DNA of 64,000 nucleotides, from NCBI GenBank assembly GCA_003480425.1, contig QUJA01000003.1, positions 62,001-126,000 on the forward strand, in the 5' to 3' direction. A program made the position numbers and the translations under genes. Of the stretch, positions 16,315 to 26,420 are shown in pieces (the stretch's first letter is position 1; each line of letters opens with the position of its first letter). Source of the DNA: Firmicutes bacterium AM31-12AC. GTDB lineage: Bacteria > Bacillota > Clostridia > Lachnospirales > Lachnospiraceae. The notes under the pieces are model-generated. The model saw nothing but the letters and a program-made list of their open reading frames with translations. It had not been told where the DNA came from and made no database searches.

Positions 16315-16608
16315 GAGCTTTACTGAACAGGCGCTGGCACCTCATGTATCTACACATCTCGCTTATTCAATGTTGTAGATATCTTTGTGGTAATCGTTGT
16401 ATCTGCAAGGCTTGATATTCGCTGTTACAGATGCTCTTTTCTTGACCAATGTATCTGCAACCTGCTTTTCTTTGAGCTTGCAGATACTTTTAAGCTCGCC
16501 TATCATGTAAATTGCATCTACGTCTTGCCTTTTCTGGGATTTGAGGATACTTCCTTCACAGATTTTACATCTACATCTCACATTTTCGATAACATGAGGG
16601 TGGTCTTA
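16315..16608. repeat. hairpin array, copy 2, left part
   Basis: Five units match the array at 6406-6700 in order and spacing, including GTATCTGCAACCTGC paired with GCTTGCAGATAC. Homology to copy 1 runs to about CATTTTCGATAACATGAGGG (16600) and then stops at the IS3-family element. The remaining units of this copy are found at 29229-29330. Confidence 0.75.
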
Positions 16609-16663
16609 TGTCAAGAAAAAGTACAAATTAAATGTAACCAATTTTCTCTATGCCTAGCAAAGC

Positions 16664-17586
16664 TTAACTCGCTCTTTCTATCGCATTAGCTTCTAGATTT
16701 TTCAGATATTCTTCCTCATATTGGGTTTGGGATAAATACCCGCAATGGCTGTGAATACGTACTGTATTGTAAAATGTTTCTATGTATTCAAAAATCAACT
16801 TATATGCATGTGTATAATTAAAGATTTTAAACCGATTAATCCATTCCCGCTTCAAGAGCGCATGAAAGGATTCTATACAGGCATTATCCCATGGATATGC
16901 TTTCTTTGAATAACTGTGAATCATATCCTTTGTTGATTGCCGAAATGCTTCTGATACATACTGGCATCCTCTGTCACAATGGAAAATCAACGGCTCCTTA
17001 ACATTTCTGACTTGTTTTGCTTTTTCAATACATTCCACCACGTAGGAAGCCTCCAGCGCCTCACTCAACACCCACGAAATGATTTTCCTCGAATACAGAT
17101 CCATAACGCTGGTAAGATATACAAATCCTTCAAACGTCCAAATATACGTGATGTCAGAACACCAAACAGCATCAGGCTGAGTAGGATTGAATTCCTCATT
17201 TAAGATATTTTTTAATTCCTGACTAAAATCAGAATCTATGGTTGTTTGGATGTAGGGCTTTACCCACTGGACTTTGATTCCCATTTGACGCATATAATTT
17301 CCCACAGTTTTTTCAGAAACGCGCTCCCCGAATTTCCGCAATTCCGCAGTAATTTTAGGAGCACCGTAGTTTTGATGAGAGTCCTCATAAATCTTTTGGA
17401 TTTTTTCTTTTAAAACAGCACGACGAACAGACGTGTCCGAAGGAACCCGTTTTTCCATGCATGATAACCCGAACGTGAAACGTCCAATTTTTTCAGTATT
17501 CCGCTGACAGAAACTTGACGTTTCACAGGCAGGGCTTTTATTTCCTCCACGTACTCAGAAGTAGCCGTGTAAAGAGTTTCTGTCAT
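16664..17586 (-). pseudogene. IS3-family transposase OrfB, frameshifted
   Basis: The integrase-core region (16664-17458) shows the DDE triad in SDITYIWTF, CDRGCQYVS and ESFHALLKRE, and an upstream HTH_21-like part. The true N-terminus starts ATG at 17586, overlapping the orfA stop (ATGA), and begins MTETLYTATSEYVEE. The two parts are in different frames, joined at a run of five T (plus strand) at 17450-17454, where one base appears missing (SGYHAW then KKRVPSDTS expected). It may be a real lesion or a sequencing error. OrfB normally supplies strand-transfer chemistry in fusion with OrfA. Confidence 0.8.
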
Positions 17587-17875
17587 TTTCCCAGAATACC
17601 AATTGCTTTTTTTAATACTTCAAGAGCATCCTTTGTATCTCGCAATTCACGCTGCAATCTAGCAATCTCTTTTGCTTCATCACTAGCGTAGTTACCAGAA
17701 CCACGGGTAGGAACAGAACCTTCATGTTCTTTTGCTGCTTTCATCAATTTTTTAGTGCGGATTCGCTGATTCCAAGATTCTCCGCAGCCTTGCGAAGTGG
17801 CAGCTCTGGATGATCCAAGCGATACTGCACCGCATCCTCTTTAAATTGTTGGGAATATTTTGTACCTTTTGTCAT
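17583..17875 (-). pseudogene. IS3-family OrfA (helix-turn-helix), frameshifted
   Basis: It starts ATG at 17875 with AAGGAGGAG upstream and encodes an HTH_Tnp_1-type N-terminus (MTKGTKYSQQFKEDAVQY, then LRKAAENLGISES), followed after a one-base disruption at the six-T run 17748-17753 by a leucine-zipper-like coil (RLQRELRDTKDALEVLKKA) ending GILGK. Without the disruption it would be about 97 residues. This part normally binds the IS ends. Confidence 0.75.
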
Positions 17876-17960
17876 AACCATTCTCCTCCTTGCTGTATGA
17901 CTATCATATACTATTTATTGAAAATGGTCATGTTTATTTTGTACTATTTATATTCTAACA

Positions 17961-18405
17961 TCACACATTCAAAATCTTTACTTTGACCTTTGTCGCTGTA
18001 TGTACAGAATCTAACTGAATAATTTCTTCCTGTTTTGCCTTTTCATTCTTTGTATGAACCACTTGATATGAGCCATTCTCTTCCAGTTCCACTTGATATC
18101 CCAGAATATTCTGCTCGGCATCTGACTTTTCAAAATAAACCTGAATCTGCTGTACCGGTTTTGCTCCATCCAAGTTTATTTCAATAAACTCATCAACAGC
18201 TTTATTTTGAGGAGTTGCCCAACGCGTGCTATGATTTCCGTCCACCGCATTGGCTTTTGGATTCTCTCGTTCCTCACTACTTACTGTTACCGCTTTCCCA
18301 CGTGCAATATTTTCCGGCCCCGCCGCAGTTACAGGTCCAATTCCCACTAAGCCGGAATTGGAAAGCAGAACGGCAGCCAAAAGCGCGCTGATCACTTTTT
18401 TTCAT
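17961..18405 (-). pseudogene. truncated secreted CBM32 (F5/8 type C) protein, cut by the IS
   Basis: The start of a secreted carbohydrate-binding protein remains. ATG at 18405 is followed by a signal peptide that is in frame only if one A is removed from the seven-A run 18396-18402 (MKKVISALLAAVLL then VTAAG). The F5/8C fold then begins ENIARGKAVTVSSEE, with AVDGNHSTRWATP and FIEINLDG, and ends after VKVKILNV exactly where the IS right end starts. CBM32 domains sit on secreted glycosidases, so the lost remainder was probably catalytic. It is unlikely to give a functional product now. Confidence 0.75.
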
Positions 18406-18757
18406 ACTTTTTACTCCTTTTTCAAAACTTTCCACACACCTTTCTATATCATAACAATTTTTTGTCTATTTTTACTAGATATTAATAAAAAGTACAAGTT
18501 TTTTGCCTTTTTGCTTAAATTTAAGATTCCATTTTTAGTTATATTGTATAGTAATTGACAATTGGATATATTTCCACATTCTTCGGAGAATGACACAAAA
18601 GCATTTTCCAAAGAAATCAACAAGTAAGATTCGATAACTACTGTCATTCCATTTCTGTTATAAGTCATAAATAATATAAGTATATATGCGCCAACAAAAT
18701 AGTTTCCATTACTTTTTGAATTTGATTTATGTACGCTAGAATCTTTTATTTAGACTA
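18406..18757. other. gene-free AT-rich gap
   Basis: About 350 bases between the CBM32 remnant and the end of the glycoside-hydrolase-like gene. It holds the likely promoter region of the CBM32 gene on the minus strand and no convincing frame; the 74-codon frame at 18444-18668 has no ribosome site or recognisable motif. No strong terminator was seen after the hydrolase-like gene. Confidence 0.5.
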
Positions 18758-20788
18758 TTATTTGTATGATAATTCTATCATACAATGGCCAGAAATTTTA
18801 GGTACAGTAAAAGATATTTCATTATTTTGAAATATTTCATAATCTAATTGTTCTTTATCAGGAACTAATGTTACACCATTAACAGCATGTGGTAAACAAA
18901 CGCTTAATTTTATATTATATAAAGGAATGACATCTTCGATAGTTAATATTTCATCTGCAATTTTATTAGGTATATAATGCAATATGTGTATTATATAACG
19001 ACCCTTTTCTTTTTGTTCATTAACTGTTACAGTCATGGTGCTAGGACCATCGTGTTTTATTAATGGTTGAGGAATTAACGTCTCTAAGACATCTCGCAAA
19101 AATTCTTTGCACCATTTTGGGTGTTTTTCTTGATATATAGAAAATATTGGATGCATAAAATAATAGTTTCCCTTACATTCTGTAATTCCTGGATATCCAT
19201 ATTTATGAGACGAAGGAGTGTGTAAATGAGAACAAAAATGTTCCCATGTTCTATTAAAATACGGGATATATGTCTTCACCACTTCTTTGGCGTCATTTAT
19301 TTTAATCTCTTTTCCTTGGTTATACATCACATATTCTGTTTTAAATAATCTCTTTCCATACTCAGAAGTTGGAACCAAAAAATCCGGACTATAAGGTGCA
19401 TCTCCAACAAGACTAATCCCCAACCTTTTTATAGCAAATTCTGTTTCTGAATAATTTAGTCCCGAGCGATAAGATGCAATAATCCTTCCCCCATCAGCAA
19501 TATAATTATCAATTTTGTCAGCCAGAAAATCACTACATAAAATATTATCTGGTAGAATTACAATTTTATATTTTCTAAAATCTTCATCTTCATCGATAAT
19601 GTTAAATTGATACCCTAACTCATCTAATAACGCGCAGATTCCAGTTATTTCATCAGGGATTTTTTTCAAAGATGAATCAGAATCTGTCTTATAGTATTCG
19701 CTGGTTAAAACTCCAAGTTCAACAACTTCTGTTGCCTTTGTACACCAAGGTTCCTTCTTTTCTACCTGAGCATATACGTCCCCAATTAAGTCATAAACCT
19801 CTGGAGAAATACGTCCATCCGGATGCAGCTGATCACCTATTAGACATTTTGAATTATAAGCTAACATACGAAAACACTCATATTCTAGAGCTTCTTTGTT
19901 TTTCATAGAGTGGAAATCTCCCCATGAAGTATGAAATTTTCCCGTATGCGACAAATAATCCATCCCACTGGTTCTTGCATATCGAACAGTATTTCCAAAA
20001 TGTGCATATCCCCATTTTCCACTAGGCAATGATTCCAGTTCCCAATGTGTATAAAACTCTTTATCTTTCATTGTTCTTGGTCCTATATGACTTCCATTGT
20101 AAAATACAGAAATGTTAGGCTTTATGTTATGAATAAACTTCGTCATTTCTTTTTTAAAATCATGAATCATCTCTTGAGCATATTTAATTCTTTCTTCATA
20201 CAATTCAGGATTATATCCTTTTTCTAACATTCCTTTTTTACAATATTCACATGAACAATCCACCACTTTAACAATATCTAGAAAAATTCCATCTACATTA
20301 TTTTTTCCAACAACGTTAATAACGTCTTCAATTTGATCTTTTAAAAATTGTCTATAAGGTGTATTAACGCATAAAGTCCTATAAAACCCCGGTGAATATA
20401 CTTTCGGAGTTTTCCCATCAAAGCATCGATATATAAAAGCACCGTCTGAACTAATACAATTCCACTCAGGATGGTTCATGCTCATGTAATAATCCCATTG
20501 TACCGTTGTATATATTGGCACCTTAATCCCTCTTTTATGACAAGCGTCTATTTGACTTTCCAATAGATTTTTATTATTTTTGAGTCCTGGATGAATTAAC
20601 TGTGGGAATTTTTTTGAGTTATAATAAAGCATACCATGGTGGCACCTAGAAAAACAGGTAACGGAATTAACATGTGCGCTTTCTAATGTACTTGCAAAAT
20701 CATCTGCATCAAACTCCGAACATATAGTATTAATTTTTTCACTTGTATGAAAATCCATATGAATTTGTCTAAATCGTAATTCTTCCAT
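18758..20788 (-). CDS. glycoside-hydrolase-like protein: (beta/alpha)8 GHL6-type domain plus beta-galactosidase trimerisation-like domain
   Basis: The 676-residue cytoplasmic protein has no signal peptide. The N-terminal half resembles the GHL6/alpha-amylase-superfamily barrel, with VNSVTCFSRCHHGMLYY, a possible nucleophile in DGIFLDIVKVVDCSCEYC, and FYNGSHIGPR. Residues about 370-560 look like a beta-galactosidase trimerisation (class I amidotransferase-like) domain: VELGVLTSEYY, then VILPDNI and ADGGRIIASYRSG. This layout occurs in GH151 alpha-L-fucosidases and in uncharacterised families; the substrate cannot be assigned. AGGGGG precedes the ATG at 20788. It is the last gene of the import operon, so it probably acts on the imported compound inside the cell. 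Confidence 0.7.
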   Translation of the reverse strand: MEELRFRQIHMDFHTSEKINTICSEFDADDFASTLESAHVNSVTCFSRCHHGMLYYNSKKFPQLIHPGLKNNKNLLESQIDACHKRGIKVPIYTTVQWDYYMSMNHPEWNCISSDGAFIYRCFDGKTPKVYSPGFYRTLCVNTPYRQFLKDQIEDVINVVGKNNVDGIFLDIVKVVDCSCEYCKKGMLEKGYNPELYEERIKYAQEMIHDFKKEMTKFIHNIKPNISVFYNGSHIGPRTMKDKEFYTHWELESLPSGKWGYAHFGNTVRYARTSGMDYLSHTGKFHTSWGDFHSMKNKEALEYECFRMLAYNSKCLIGDQLHPDGRISPEVYDLIGDVYAQVEKKEPWCTKATEVVELGVLTSEYYKTDSDSSLKKIPDEITGICALLDELGYQFNIIDEDEDFRKYKIVILPDNILCSDFLADKIDNYIADGGRIIASYRSGLNYSETEFAIKRLGISLVGDAPYSPDFLVPTSEYGKRLFKTEYVMYNQGKEIKINDAKEVVKTYIPYFNRTWEHFCSHLHTPSSHKYGYPGITECKGNYYFMHPIFSIYQEKHPKWCKEFLRDVLETLIPQPLIKHDGPSTMTVTVNEQKEKGRYIIHILHYIPNKIADEILTIEDVIPLYNIKLSVCLPHAVNGVTLVPDKEQLDYEIFQNNEISFTVPKISGHCMIELSYK

Positions 20789-20807
20789 TTTAAACCCCCT
20801 TATTTTC

Positions 20808-21629
20808 TTAACCTTTTAATGCACCTTGCATCATACCATCTTGAACCTTCTCATGAAATATCAGATAGAAAGTAATAATCGGAATCACTGCTATAACGAT
20901 ACACGCAAAAATAGGTCCCAATTGTAACTCTTCTCCTGAAAATGTTAACATTGATCTTGAAACTGTAAATTTCTTCACATCTGTCAATAATGTCATTGAA
21001 AACATTAACTCTCCATAACAATAAACAAAACTCAAAACAGCTACTGTTGACATTATTGGTTTTGAAATCGGAATTAATATTTTAAAAAGTAAAATCCAAT
21101 CATTTGCCCCATCTATAATAGCAGCTTCGTCCAAATCTCTACTTACCCCTTGTAAATATCCCGTAAACAAAAAAACGGCTTGTGCTAATTGAAACGCTGA
21201 ATATACAAACAATAAAAAGTAATATTGATTTTTTGCATTTAAGGCAGTAGCTAAATTATTAATAGGAATGATTGTGCAATGAATAGGAACCATTACACCA
21301 AATAAAAACAATACTTTAATGACAGAAAGAATCTTAAAGTTTTTTCTAGACAGAATGTATGCTGCCATCATACCAACAACTTCCACAACAATGGTTGTTG
21401 AAACAGCTAATAATATAGAATTAAAAACTGCTCTTAAAATACCTGCTCTTTCAATTGCTGCAACGTAATTTTCAAAGTGGAATACTTTTGGAAATGAAAA
21501 CATACTTAATGTAATTCCTTCATTATCCTTAAATGAACAAAATATCGTTATTATTAACGGGAAAATAGTGATAATTAATGCACTAAACGCAAAAATATAA
21601 GAAAGGAATTTTCCTATTTTTTTCTTCAT
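20808..21629 (-). CDS. ABC sugar-type importer permease (MalG/CUT1 family)
   Basis: The 273-residue integral membrane protein has six predicted helices and the EAA loop DLDEAAIIDGANDWILLFKI, which contacts the ATPase. CUT1 permeases of this type import oligosaccharides and similar solutes with a second permease and a lipoprotein receptor, both encoded just upstream. Its ATG overlaps the stop of the partner permease (ATGA). No ATPase gene is in the cluster; a shared MsmK-like ATPase from elsewhere is likely. Confidence 0.9.
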   Translation of the reverse strand: MKKKIGKFLSYIFAFSALIITIFPLIITIFCSFKDNEGITLSMFSFPKVFHFENYVAAIERAGILRAVFNSILLAVSTTIVVEVVGMMAAYILSRKNFKILSVIKVLFLFGVMVPIHCTIIPINNLATALNAKNQYYFLLFVYSAFQLAQAVFLFTGYLQGVSRDLDEAAIIDGANDWILLFKILIPISKPIMSTVAVLSFVYCYGELMFSMTLLTDVKKFTVSRSMLTFSGEELQLGPIFACIVIAVIPIITFYLIFHEKVQDGMMQGALKG

Positions 21630-22518
21630 TGTTTCACCACCTTATCTTTATCTCTAAAAATATAATTCATTAATACACTTAATAGCAGTCCTATAATTAA
21701 AAGGACTACTCCAATCGCGCTACTTCGACCAAATTGTCTAAAAGAAAAAGCTTCATTATATATTAAGGTTGCTGGCATTTCTGAAGATCTATTTGGTCCG
21801 CCTTTTGTCATTGCCCATATCAAATCAAAGGTTTTTAAGCAACCGGTAACACACAATATAGAAAAGATTTTAAATGAATTTTTCATAAGTGGCAGTGTAA
21901 CGTATCTTAATTTTTTCCAGCTTGTACACCCATCAATCACTGCCGCTTCATACAGATCTGATGGAATAGAAACCAGCCCCGCCGCAAAGATAAGCATATT
22001 GTACCCTGCATACATCCATTCATTTACTAAAACAGCGCTCCATACATTTACATTTGGAGTTGCCAACCAATCCTTTGCTAAACTTCCACATCCGATTATC
22101 TCTAAAATTTTGTTAATTGCACCATATTGTGGATTAAGCATATAAACCCATATCAATGCAACAGCTGTCGAGGAAAGCATAATAGGCATAAAATAAGCTG
22201 TTTTGAAGAGTTTTTTCCACTTCAATTTAGAGGTAACTATTAAGGCTAAGACAAAAGATAATGGCATTAAAATGAAAAAGCCCCTATCAAAAAATACATA
22301 CTGTGTAAGAGAGATTTCCAAAAGTTCGCATTTGTCACTACATCTCGGAAGTTTTTTAACCCAACAAAAACTTTTGGCATTCCATAAACACCATTCCAAC
22401 TTCTAAATGATAAATTCACCGTATTAATGACCGGATAAATGATTAAGCAAAACAGCAAGATTAAAGCAGGAGTCAAAAACATTATTGAAACAATTATATC
22501 CCTCTTTTTCTTTTTCAT
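21626..22518 (-). pseudogene. ABC sugar-type importer permease (MalF/CUT1 family), frameshifted
   Basis: Two frames together give one full CUT1 permease of about 297 residues. The N-terminal part starts MKKKKRDIIVSIMFLTP (ATG at 22518, AAGGATG upstream) and reaches the helix HSMYFLIGAF. The remainder continues FILMPLSFVLALIV in another frame and includes the EAA loop DLYEAAVIDGCTSWKKLRYV. The break is a one-base deletion in the five-A run 22275-22279 (plus strand). If real, the importer is dead; since the rest is well preserved, a sequencing error is a serious alternative. Confidence 0.85.
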
Positions 22519-22581
22519 AAATTCACATCCTTTTTTATAAAACAAGGGCAGTCTAATGGCCACCCTTGTTTTTATTGTAAA

Positions 22582-23925
22582 TTACTCATTTGATTTAATC
22601 TGAGTTATAATTTCATCTGCACATTGTTCTGGTGAATTACCAAGAGCAATTCCCTGGAGAGCATTTCTGACCGTATCCAATAAATATGTTCTATCATCAT
22701 ATGATTGTACATCGGATTTCATTTTTGTCATTGTTCCATAAATATCTAATACTTCCTCCATAAGCGGATCGTCTGTATCTAAGTCAAACTCTCGTCCAAA
22801 AATGTTTGGAATTACTTTTGTATAATCTGATAAACTTTGATCAGATGTCATCCATTTAACCCAATATACCGATGCATCAATCTCTTCCTGACTCTTATTC
22901 ATAGTAGAAACATGCCAAACATTATTAACCCCGCCTTGTGTCTCTGATTTAAAAGATTCATTTCCATAAGGCATTGCAGTTACACCAACTTTAAATCCAA
23001 CATCAGAAGCAGCTAAAGTTCCCATTACATCTGAGTTAAGTCCCCAAATCATTGCACTACCACCTGATGTAAAAGTAGATTTTTCCAATGCATAATCTGT
23101 AGATAAAATATCATCACCAAAATATCCTTTTTCGTTCATATCAGAAATTTTAGTATAGACGTCCATCATTTCTTTTCCATCATATTTCATAGAACCATCC
23201 GCTAATTTGTCTGCTGCATCAACTCCATAAGTGTTGTAAAGAATACAATTTGATAAATGTCCAAATCTAAAATTGGATTTTTCTCCTACCTGGAATGGTT
23301 TAATGCCTGCAGCTTTTAATTTTTCACAAACAACTTGCAATTCATCCCACGTTTTTGGAGGTTCGATATTATTTGCATTAAAAATATCTTCATTATAGAA
23401 TAAACAAATAATATATTGCATATAAGGGATTCCCCAAATTCCCTCATATTCATCGTATTGTGCGCTTTCAAATACAGAATCATAAAAACTATCGTAATAT
23501 TCTTTGTCTGCCTCCAAATATGGTGTCCAATCCAAAACCCCGTTTGCTGCAATATAATCCTTAACACGTGCACCACCATATTCTGTAAATACATTAGGTG
23601 TATCTCCACCTGAATATCCTGTTCTTAATTTATTTAAATAATCTTCCTCCGTGGTAATATTTTCAAGTTCTACAGTGATTCCATTATCAAGATTATTAAA
23701 CTCATCAATTTTATCTGCAAAATATTTTTGTGATCCTTCATTTGTAATTCTTGTCATAACATGAATTTTTACATTATCAAATTTCATATTCTCAACATCA
23801 TAACTTCTAGTTTCTGAATTTTCTTTTTTCTCATTGGACTCTTCTTTTGTTCCACATCCCGAAAATAACATTGTCATACAAAGTACCAAAAACAATATGC
23901 AACTAATAACCTTATTTTTCTTCAT
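22582..23925 (-). CDS. ABC solute-binding lipoprotein (family 1, sugar type)
   Basis: The 447-residue extracellular receptor starts MKKNKVISCILF, with the lipobox LFSGC placing the acylated Cys near residue 24. It has the family-1 solute-binding fold, with motifs such as NVFTEYGGARVKDYIA and GSAMIWGLNSDV. It should capture the substrate for the permeases at 20808-22518. ATG 23925 was preferred over 23931 because the AAGGA site is then about 9 bases away. Ligand identity is unknown; CUT1 receptors bind oligosaccharides or glycosides. Confidence 0.9.
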   Translation of the reverse strand: MKKNKVISCILFLVLCMTMLFSGCGTKEESNEKKENSETRSYDVENMKFDNVKIHVMTRITNEGSQKYFADKIDEFNNLDNGITVELENITTEEDYLNKLRTGYSGGDTPNVFTEYGGARVKDYIAANGVLDWTPYLEADKEYYDSFYDSVFESAQYDEYEGIWGIPYMQYIICLFYNEDIFNANNIEPPKTWDELQVVCEKLKAAGIKPFQVGEKSNFRFGHLSNCILYNTYGVDAADKLADGSMKYDGKEMMDVYTKISDMNEKGYFGDDILSTDYALEKSTFTSGGSAMIWGLNSDVMGTLAASDVGFKVGVTAMPYGNESFKSETQGGVNNVWHVSTMNKSQEEIDASVYWVKWMTSDQSLSDYTKVIPNIFGREFDLDTDDPLMEEVLDIYGTMTKMKSDVQSYDDRTYLLDTVRNALQGIALGNSPEQCADEIITQIKSNE

Positions 23926-23963
23926 AATCATATTTCCTTTCTATACTTATAACTAATAAAATA

Positions 23964-25583
23964 TTAATTTTTACATATTTTTTTTCCACATGAATCATTG
24001 ACAACTTTATTTTTACTCCATGCAATTTTCCCATTTACAAAGCATTTATCCAACCCTGTAGCAAGTTGTTTGGGATTTTCATATGTTGCATTATCTTTAA
24101 ATTCATCAAGTTTAAAAATGTTTATATCTGCATAATACCCTACTTTAATAGCTCCCCTTCCTGTTATTCCTACTCTTTCCGCAGGCATTGAAGTCATTTT
24201 TTTCACTGCTGTTTCCAAACTGTAAATTTTTCTTTCATTTACATATTCGCGAATAATTTTAGGAAAAGCGCCATACATTCTTGGATGCGGCATATTAGTC
24301 TCTGCATAAATTGCATCTGAAATAACACAAGAATACGGTAACTTTGCCACAACATCAACATCCTCTTGGCACATACTCATATTTACAATAGACACTTTTC
24401 CTTCTTCATCATTTAACAGATATCCAACAAATTCAGCAGCATCAGAAAAATTATAATTTATCACTGAATCTGCAACTGTTTTTCCTATGTACTTAATATT
24501 TTTCTCATGATTTACCCCTGTAATTAGAATTCTATCCCATCCCAGCGATAGCGCATAATTATCCCAGTCTGCATAAGTATATTTCAGCGAATCCCTAAAA
24601 TTCTGTATTCCTTCTCCTGTTTCAAAACTGTTTAATATTTTTTTAATATCACCTTTTATCAATTGTGGAGGAATCATCGTAACCAAAGATGTGGATCCTC
24701 CCGTATAGGGATAAAAATCACATGCTACTTCTATTCCATTTTTTCGTGCTAATTCAATACAATCTATTGCCTTAAAAATTTCTCGATTCCAATTGTTTTT
24801 ACCACAAGATTTAAAGTGACTTATTTCGACAGGACATCTAACTTTTTCAGCAATATCAATCACCTCTGTAATACTACTTACCAGCGAGTTCCCTTCTCCA
24901 CGAATGTGAACACACCAAGGAATATTATGTTTTTTTAACGGTTGCAACATACGAATATAGTCTTCCTTAAAATTATAACATTCTGGTATATACATTATTC
25001 CAGCTGATACTCCAACTACTCCCATTTCAACTGCTTGTTCGATATAAGAAACAGCTTTTTTGATTTCCTCAGAATTAAACGGCGTATTAGAAAATCCTTT
25101 AATTGACGATTTTATCGTGCCACAACCAATCATAGTAGCAAAATTAACCGGCAAATTTATATTTCCAAGTTTACTAAAATAGTCACTTATTGTTTTTATT
25201 TCTCTAAAAGGTTTTCCTAAAACAGGTTCAGAAAAATCATATATTTCCTTTGATAGCTCTTCATCTAATGGTATAGGAACCATTGAGAACCCGCAATTAC
25301 CAGCTACTACTGTTGTAATCCCTTGTGAAAGCAATGTAGTACCAAATTCCGTTCCATAAAAAGGTTGAATATCACAATGTCTGTGAATATCTATAAAACC
25401 AGGAGTTATTATGTATCCTTCTGCGTCAATTATTGATGTATTTTCTAAATTTTTTAATTTATATACTTCTTTGCCAATAAATATTTCTTTTATATTTTCA
25501 TCTTCCAAAAGGAGCGAACCTACAAATGGTGGATTTCCTAATCCATCATATATATATCCATTTTTAATAAGAACATATGACAT
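23964..25583 (-). CDS. N-acyl-D-amino-acid deacylase (D-aminoacylase-type amidohydrolase)
   Basis: The 539-residue amidohydrolase has the metal motif GFIDIHRHCD, Cys in VAGNCGFSMVP, His in HIRGEG and EISHFKSCG, and Asp in VISDAIYAE, followed by HPRMYGAFPK, the D-aminoacylase signature. Family members remove acyl groups from N-acyl-D-amino acids. There is no signal peptide, so it acts in the cytoplasm. ATG 25583 is preceded by AAGGAGG lying over the end of the regulator gene, which suggests coupling. Together with the PLP enzyme and Rid protein encoded divergently, it suggests release and breakdown of a D-amino acid. Confidence 0.85.
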   Translation of the reverse strand: MSYVLIKNGYIYDGLGNPPFVGSLLLEDENIKEIFIGKEVYKLKNLENTSIIDAEGYIITPGFIDIHRHCDIQPFYGTEFGTTLLSQGITTVVAGNCGFSMVPIPLDEELSKEIYDFSEPVLGKPFREIKTISDYFSKLGNINLPVNFATMIGCGTIKSSIKGFSNTPFNSEEIKKAVSYIEQAVEMGVVGVSAGIMYIPECYNFKEDYIRMLQPLKKHNIPWCVHIRGEGNSLVSSITEVIDIAEKVRCPVEISHFKSCGKNNWNREIFKAIDCIELARKNGIEVACDFYPYTGGSTSLVTMIPPQLIKGDIKKILNSFETGEGIQNFRDSLKYTYADWDNYALSLGWDRILITGVNHEKNIKYIGKTVADSVINYNFSDAAEFVGYLLNDEEGKVSIVNMSMCQEDVDVVAKLPYSCVISDAIYAETNMPHPRMYGAFPKIIREYVNERKIYSLETAVKKMTSMPAERVGITGRGAIKVGYYADINIFKLDEFKDNATYENPKQLATGLDKCFVNGKIAWSKNKVVNDSCGKKICKN

Positions 25584-25584
25584 T

Positions 25585-26217
25585 TTATTCCTCCTTAGTT
25601 TCATTCAGATAATTATAAACTGTAAATCTGGATATATCTAAATATTCAGCAACTCGCTCTGCCGATTTTTTTATTAAAAACGCTCCTTTCTCATCCAAAT
25701 ATTTTACAATTTCCACTTTATCTTCCTTATCTAAAACATCTATTGTCTTACCCGTACTTTCTACTGCTTTTTCCATAAGAATTTCTAAAATTTCGTCTAC
25801 ATTTCCTGTAAAAATTTCATCCCTCGATTCATTTTTAGAAGTAAATTTTTCAATTGCAATTTGTCCTTTCATTAAATTAGTAATATCATAATTAATACAC
25901 AAACTTCCGACAACTTTTCCGTTTTCATCAACAAAATATTTACTAGTCGATTTTAATATATGACCATTTGGCGCCGTATTGATATAACAATATTCATCTT
26001 TAGGGTTAGCCGTTCCTCTCAAAATTGCCAACCCAGCATCTGTTCCACCATCACCCACCTTTCTTCCTGTCACATGTCCATTCCAAATAGCCACAACTGT
26101 ATTCTCGTAAGGTTTTGTAAGATCATGCAATACAACTTCACAATCTTCACCGAACTGTCTCGCAATACATTCGCATATATCACACAGAACTTTAAAATTA
26201 TCACTCACATAACTCAT
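25585..26217 (-). CDS. YheO/DauR-type transcriptional regulator (PAS-like plus helix-turn-helix)
   Basis: The 210-residue protein has an N-terminal YheO-like PAS domain (about 5-120; CEVVLHDLTKP, GRKVGDGGTDAGL, VGSLCINYDITNL) and a C-terminal helix-turn-helix (AERVAEYLDISRFTVYNYLN). The best-known relative, DauR, represses D-arginine catabolism, so a D-amino acid may be the effector here; this is inference from family and neighbours. ATG 26217 follows GGTGG; the extra 24 codons to 26289 cross the promoter. It heads the deacylase/ABC/hydrolase operon and faces the PLP-enzyme gene. Confidence 0.85.
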   Translation of the reverse strand: MSYVSDNFKVLCDICECIARQFGEDCEVVLHDLTKPYENTVVAIWNGHVTGRKVGDGGTDAGLAILRGTANPKDEYCYINTAPNGHILKSTSKYFVDENGKVVGSLCINYDITNLMKGQIAIEKFTSKNESRDEIFTGNVDEILEILMEKAVESTGKTIDVLDKEDKVEIVKYLDEKGAFLIKKSAERVAEYLDISRFTVYNYLNETKEE

Positions 26218-26293
26218 TAATTTCACCACCCTTGTACAAAAGTAATTGCATGTAGTTAAACAACACATCCATCTCAACAATTTGTTCAATATG

Positions 26294-26322
26294 ATTCTAT
26301 CTTCTTTTCAACAAATAGTCAA
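26294..26322 (-). promoter_or_regulatory. promoter of the regulator-deacylase-ABC operon
   Basis: On the minus strand TTGACT (26322-26317), 17 bases, TAGAAT (26299-26294). The -35 is part of a repeated TTGACTATT motif also found at 26388-26396 and 26421-26429 on the plus strand, which may be the operator of the divergent genes. Confidence 0.6.
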
Positions 26323-26420
26323 TATTTTAATTTATTATTTTATTTTTTTCATATTTCATACAATATTTTCGCATTTTATTTGTTTATTTTGACTATTTTA
26401 CAAATTATATACAGATTATA

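Larger units (their letters stand above)
16609..17960 (-). mobile_element. IS3-family (IS150-like) insertion sequence, probably inactive
   Basis: The 1.35-kb element has two overlapping transposase frames. Its ends are imperfect inverted repeats: TGTCAAGAAAAAGTACAAAT at the left, and TGTTAGAATATAAATAGTAC at the right read inward, sharing the GTACAAA-TAAA core with an offset. No 3-4-bp target duplication is apparent: the left flank is the hairpin array and the right flank a truncated CBM32 gene. The junction may therefore reflect an IS-mediated deletion. Both transposase frames carry a single-base disruption. Confidence 0.7.

Noticed and set aside
16363..16581. A 72-codon minus-strand frame in the second array
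   Set aside because: Same array sequence; the matching region of copy 1 does not keep the frame.
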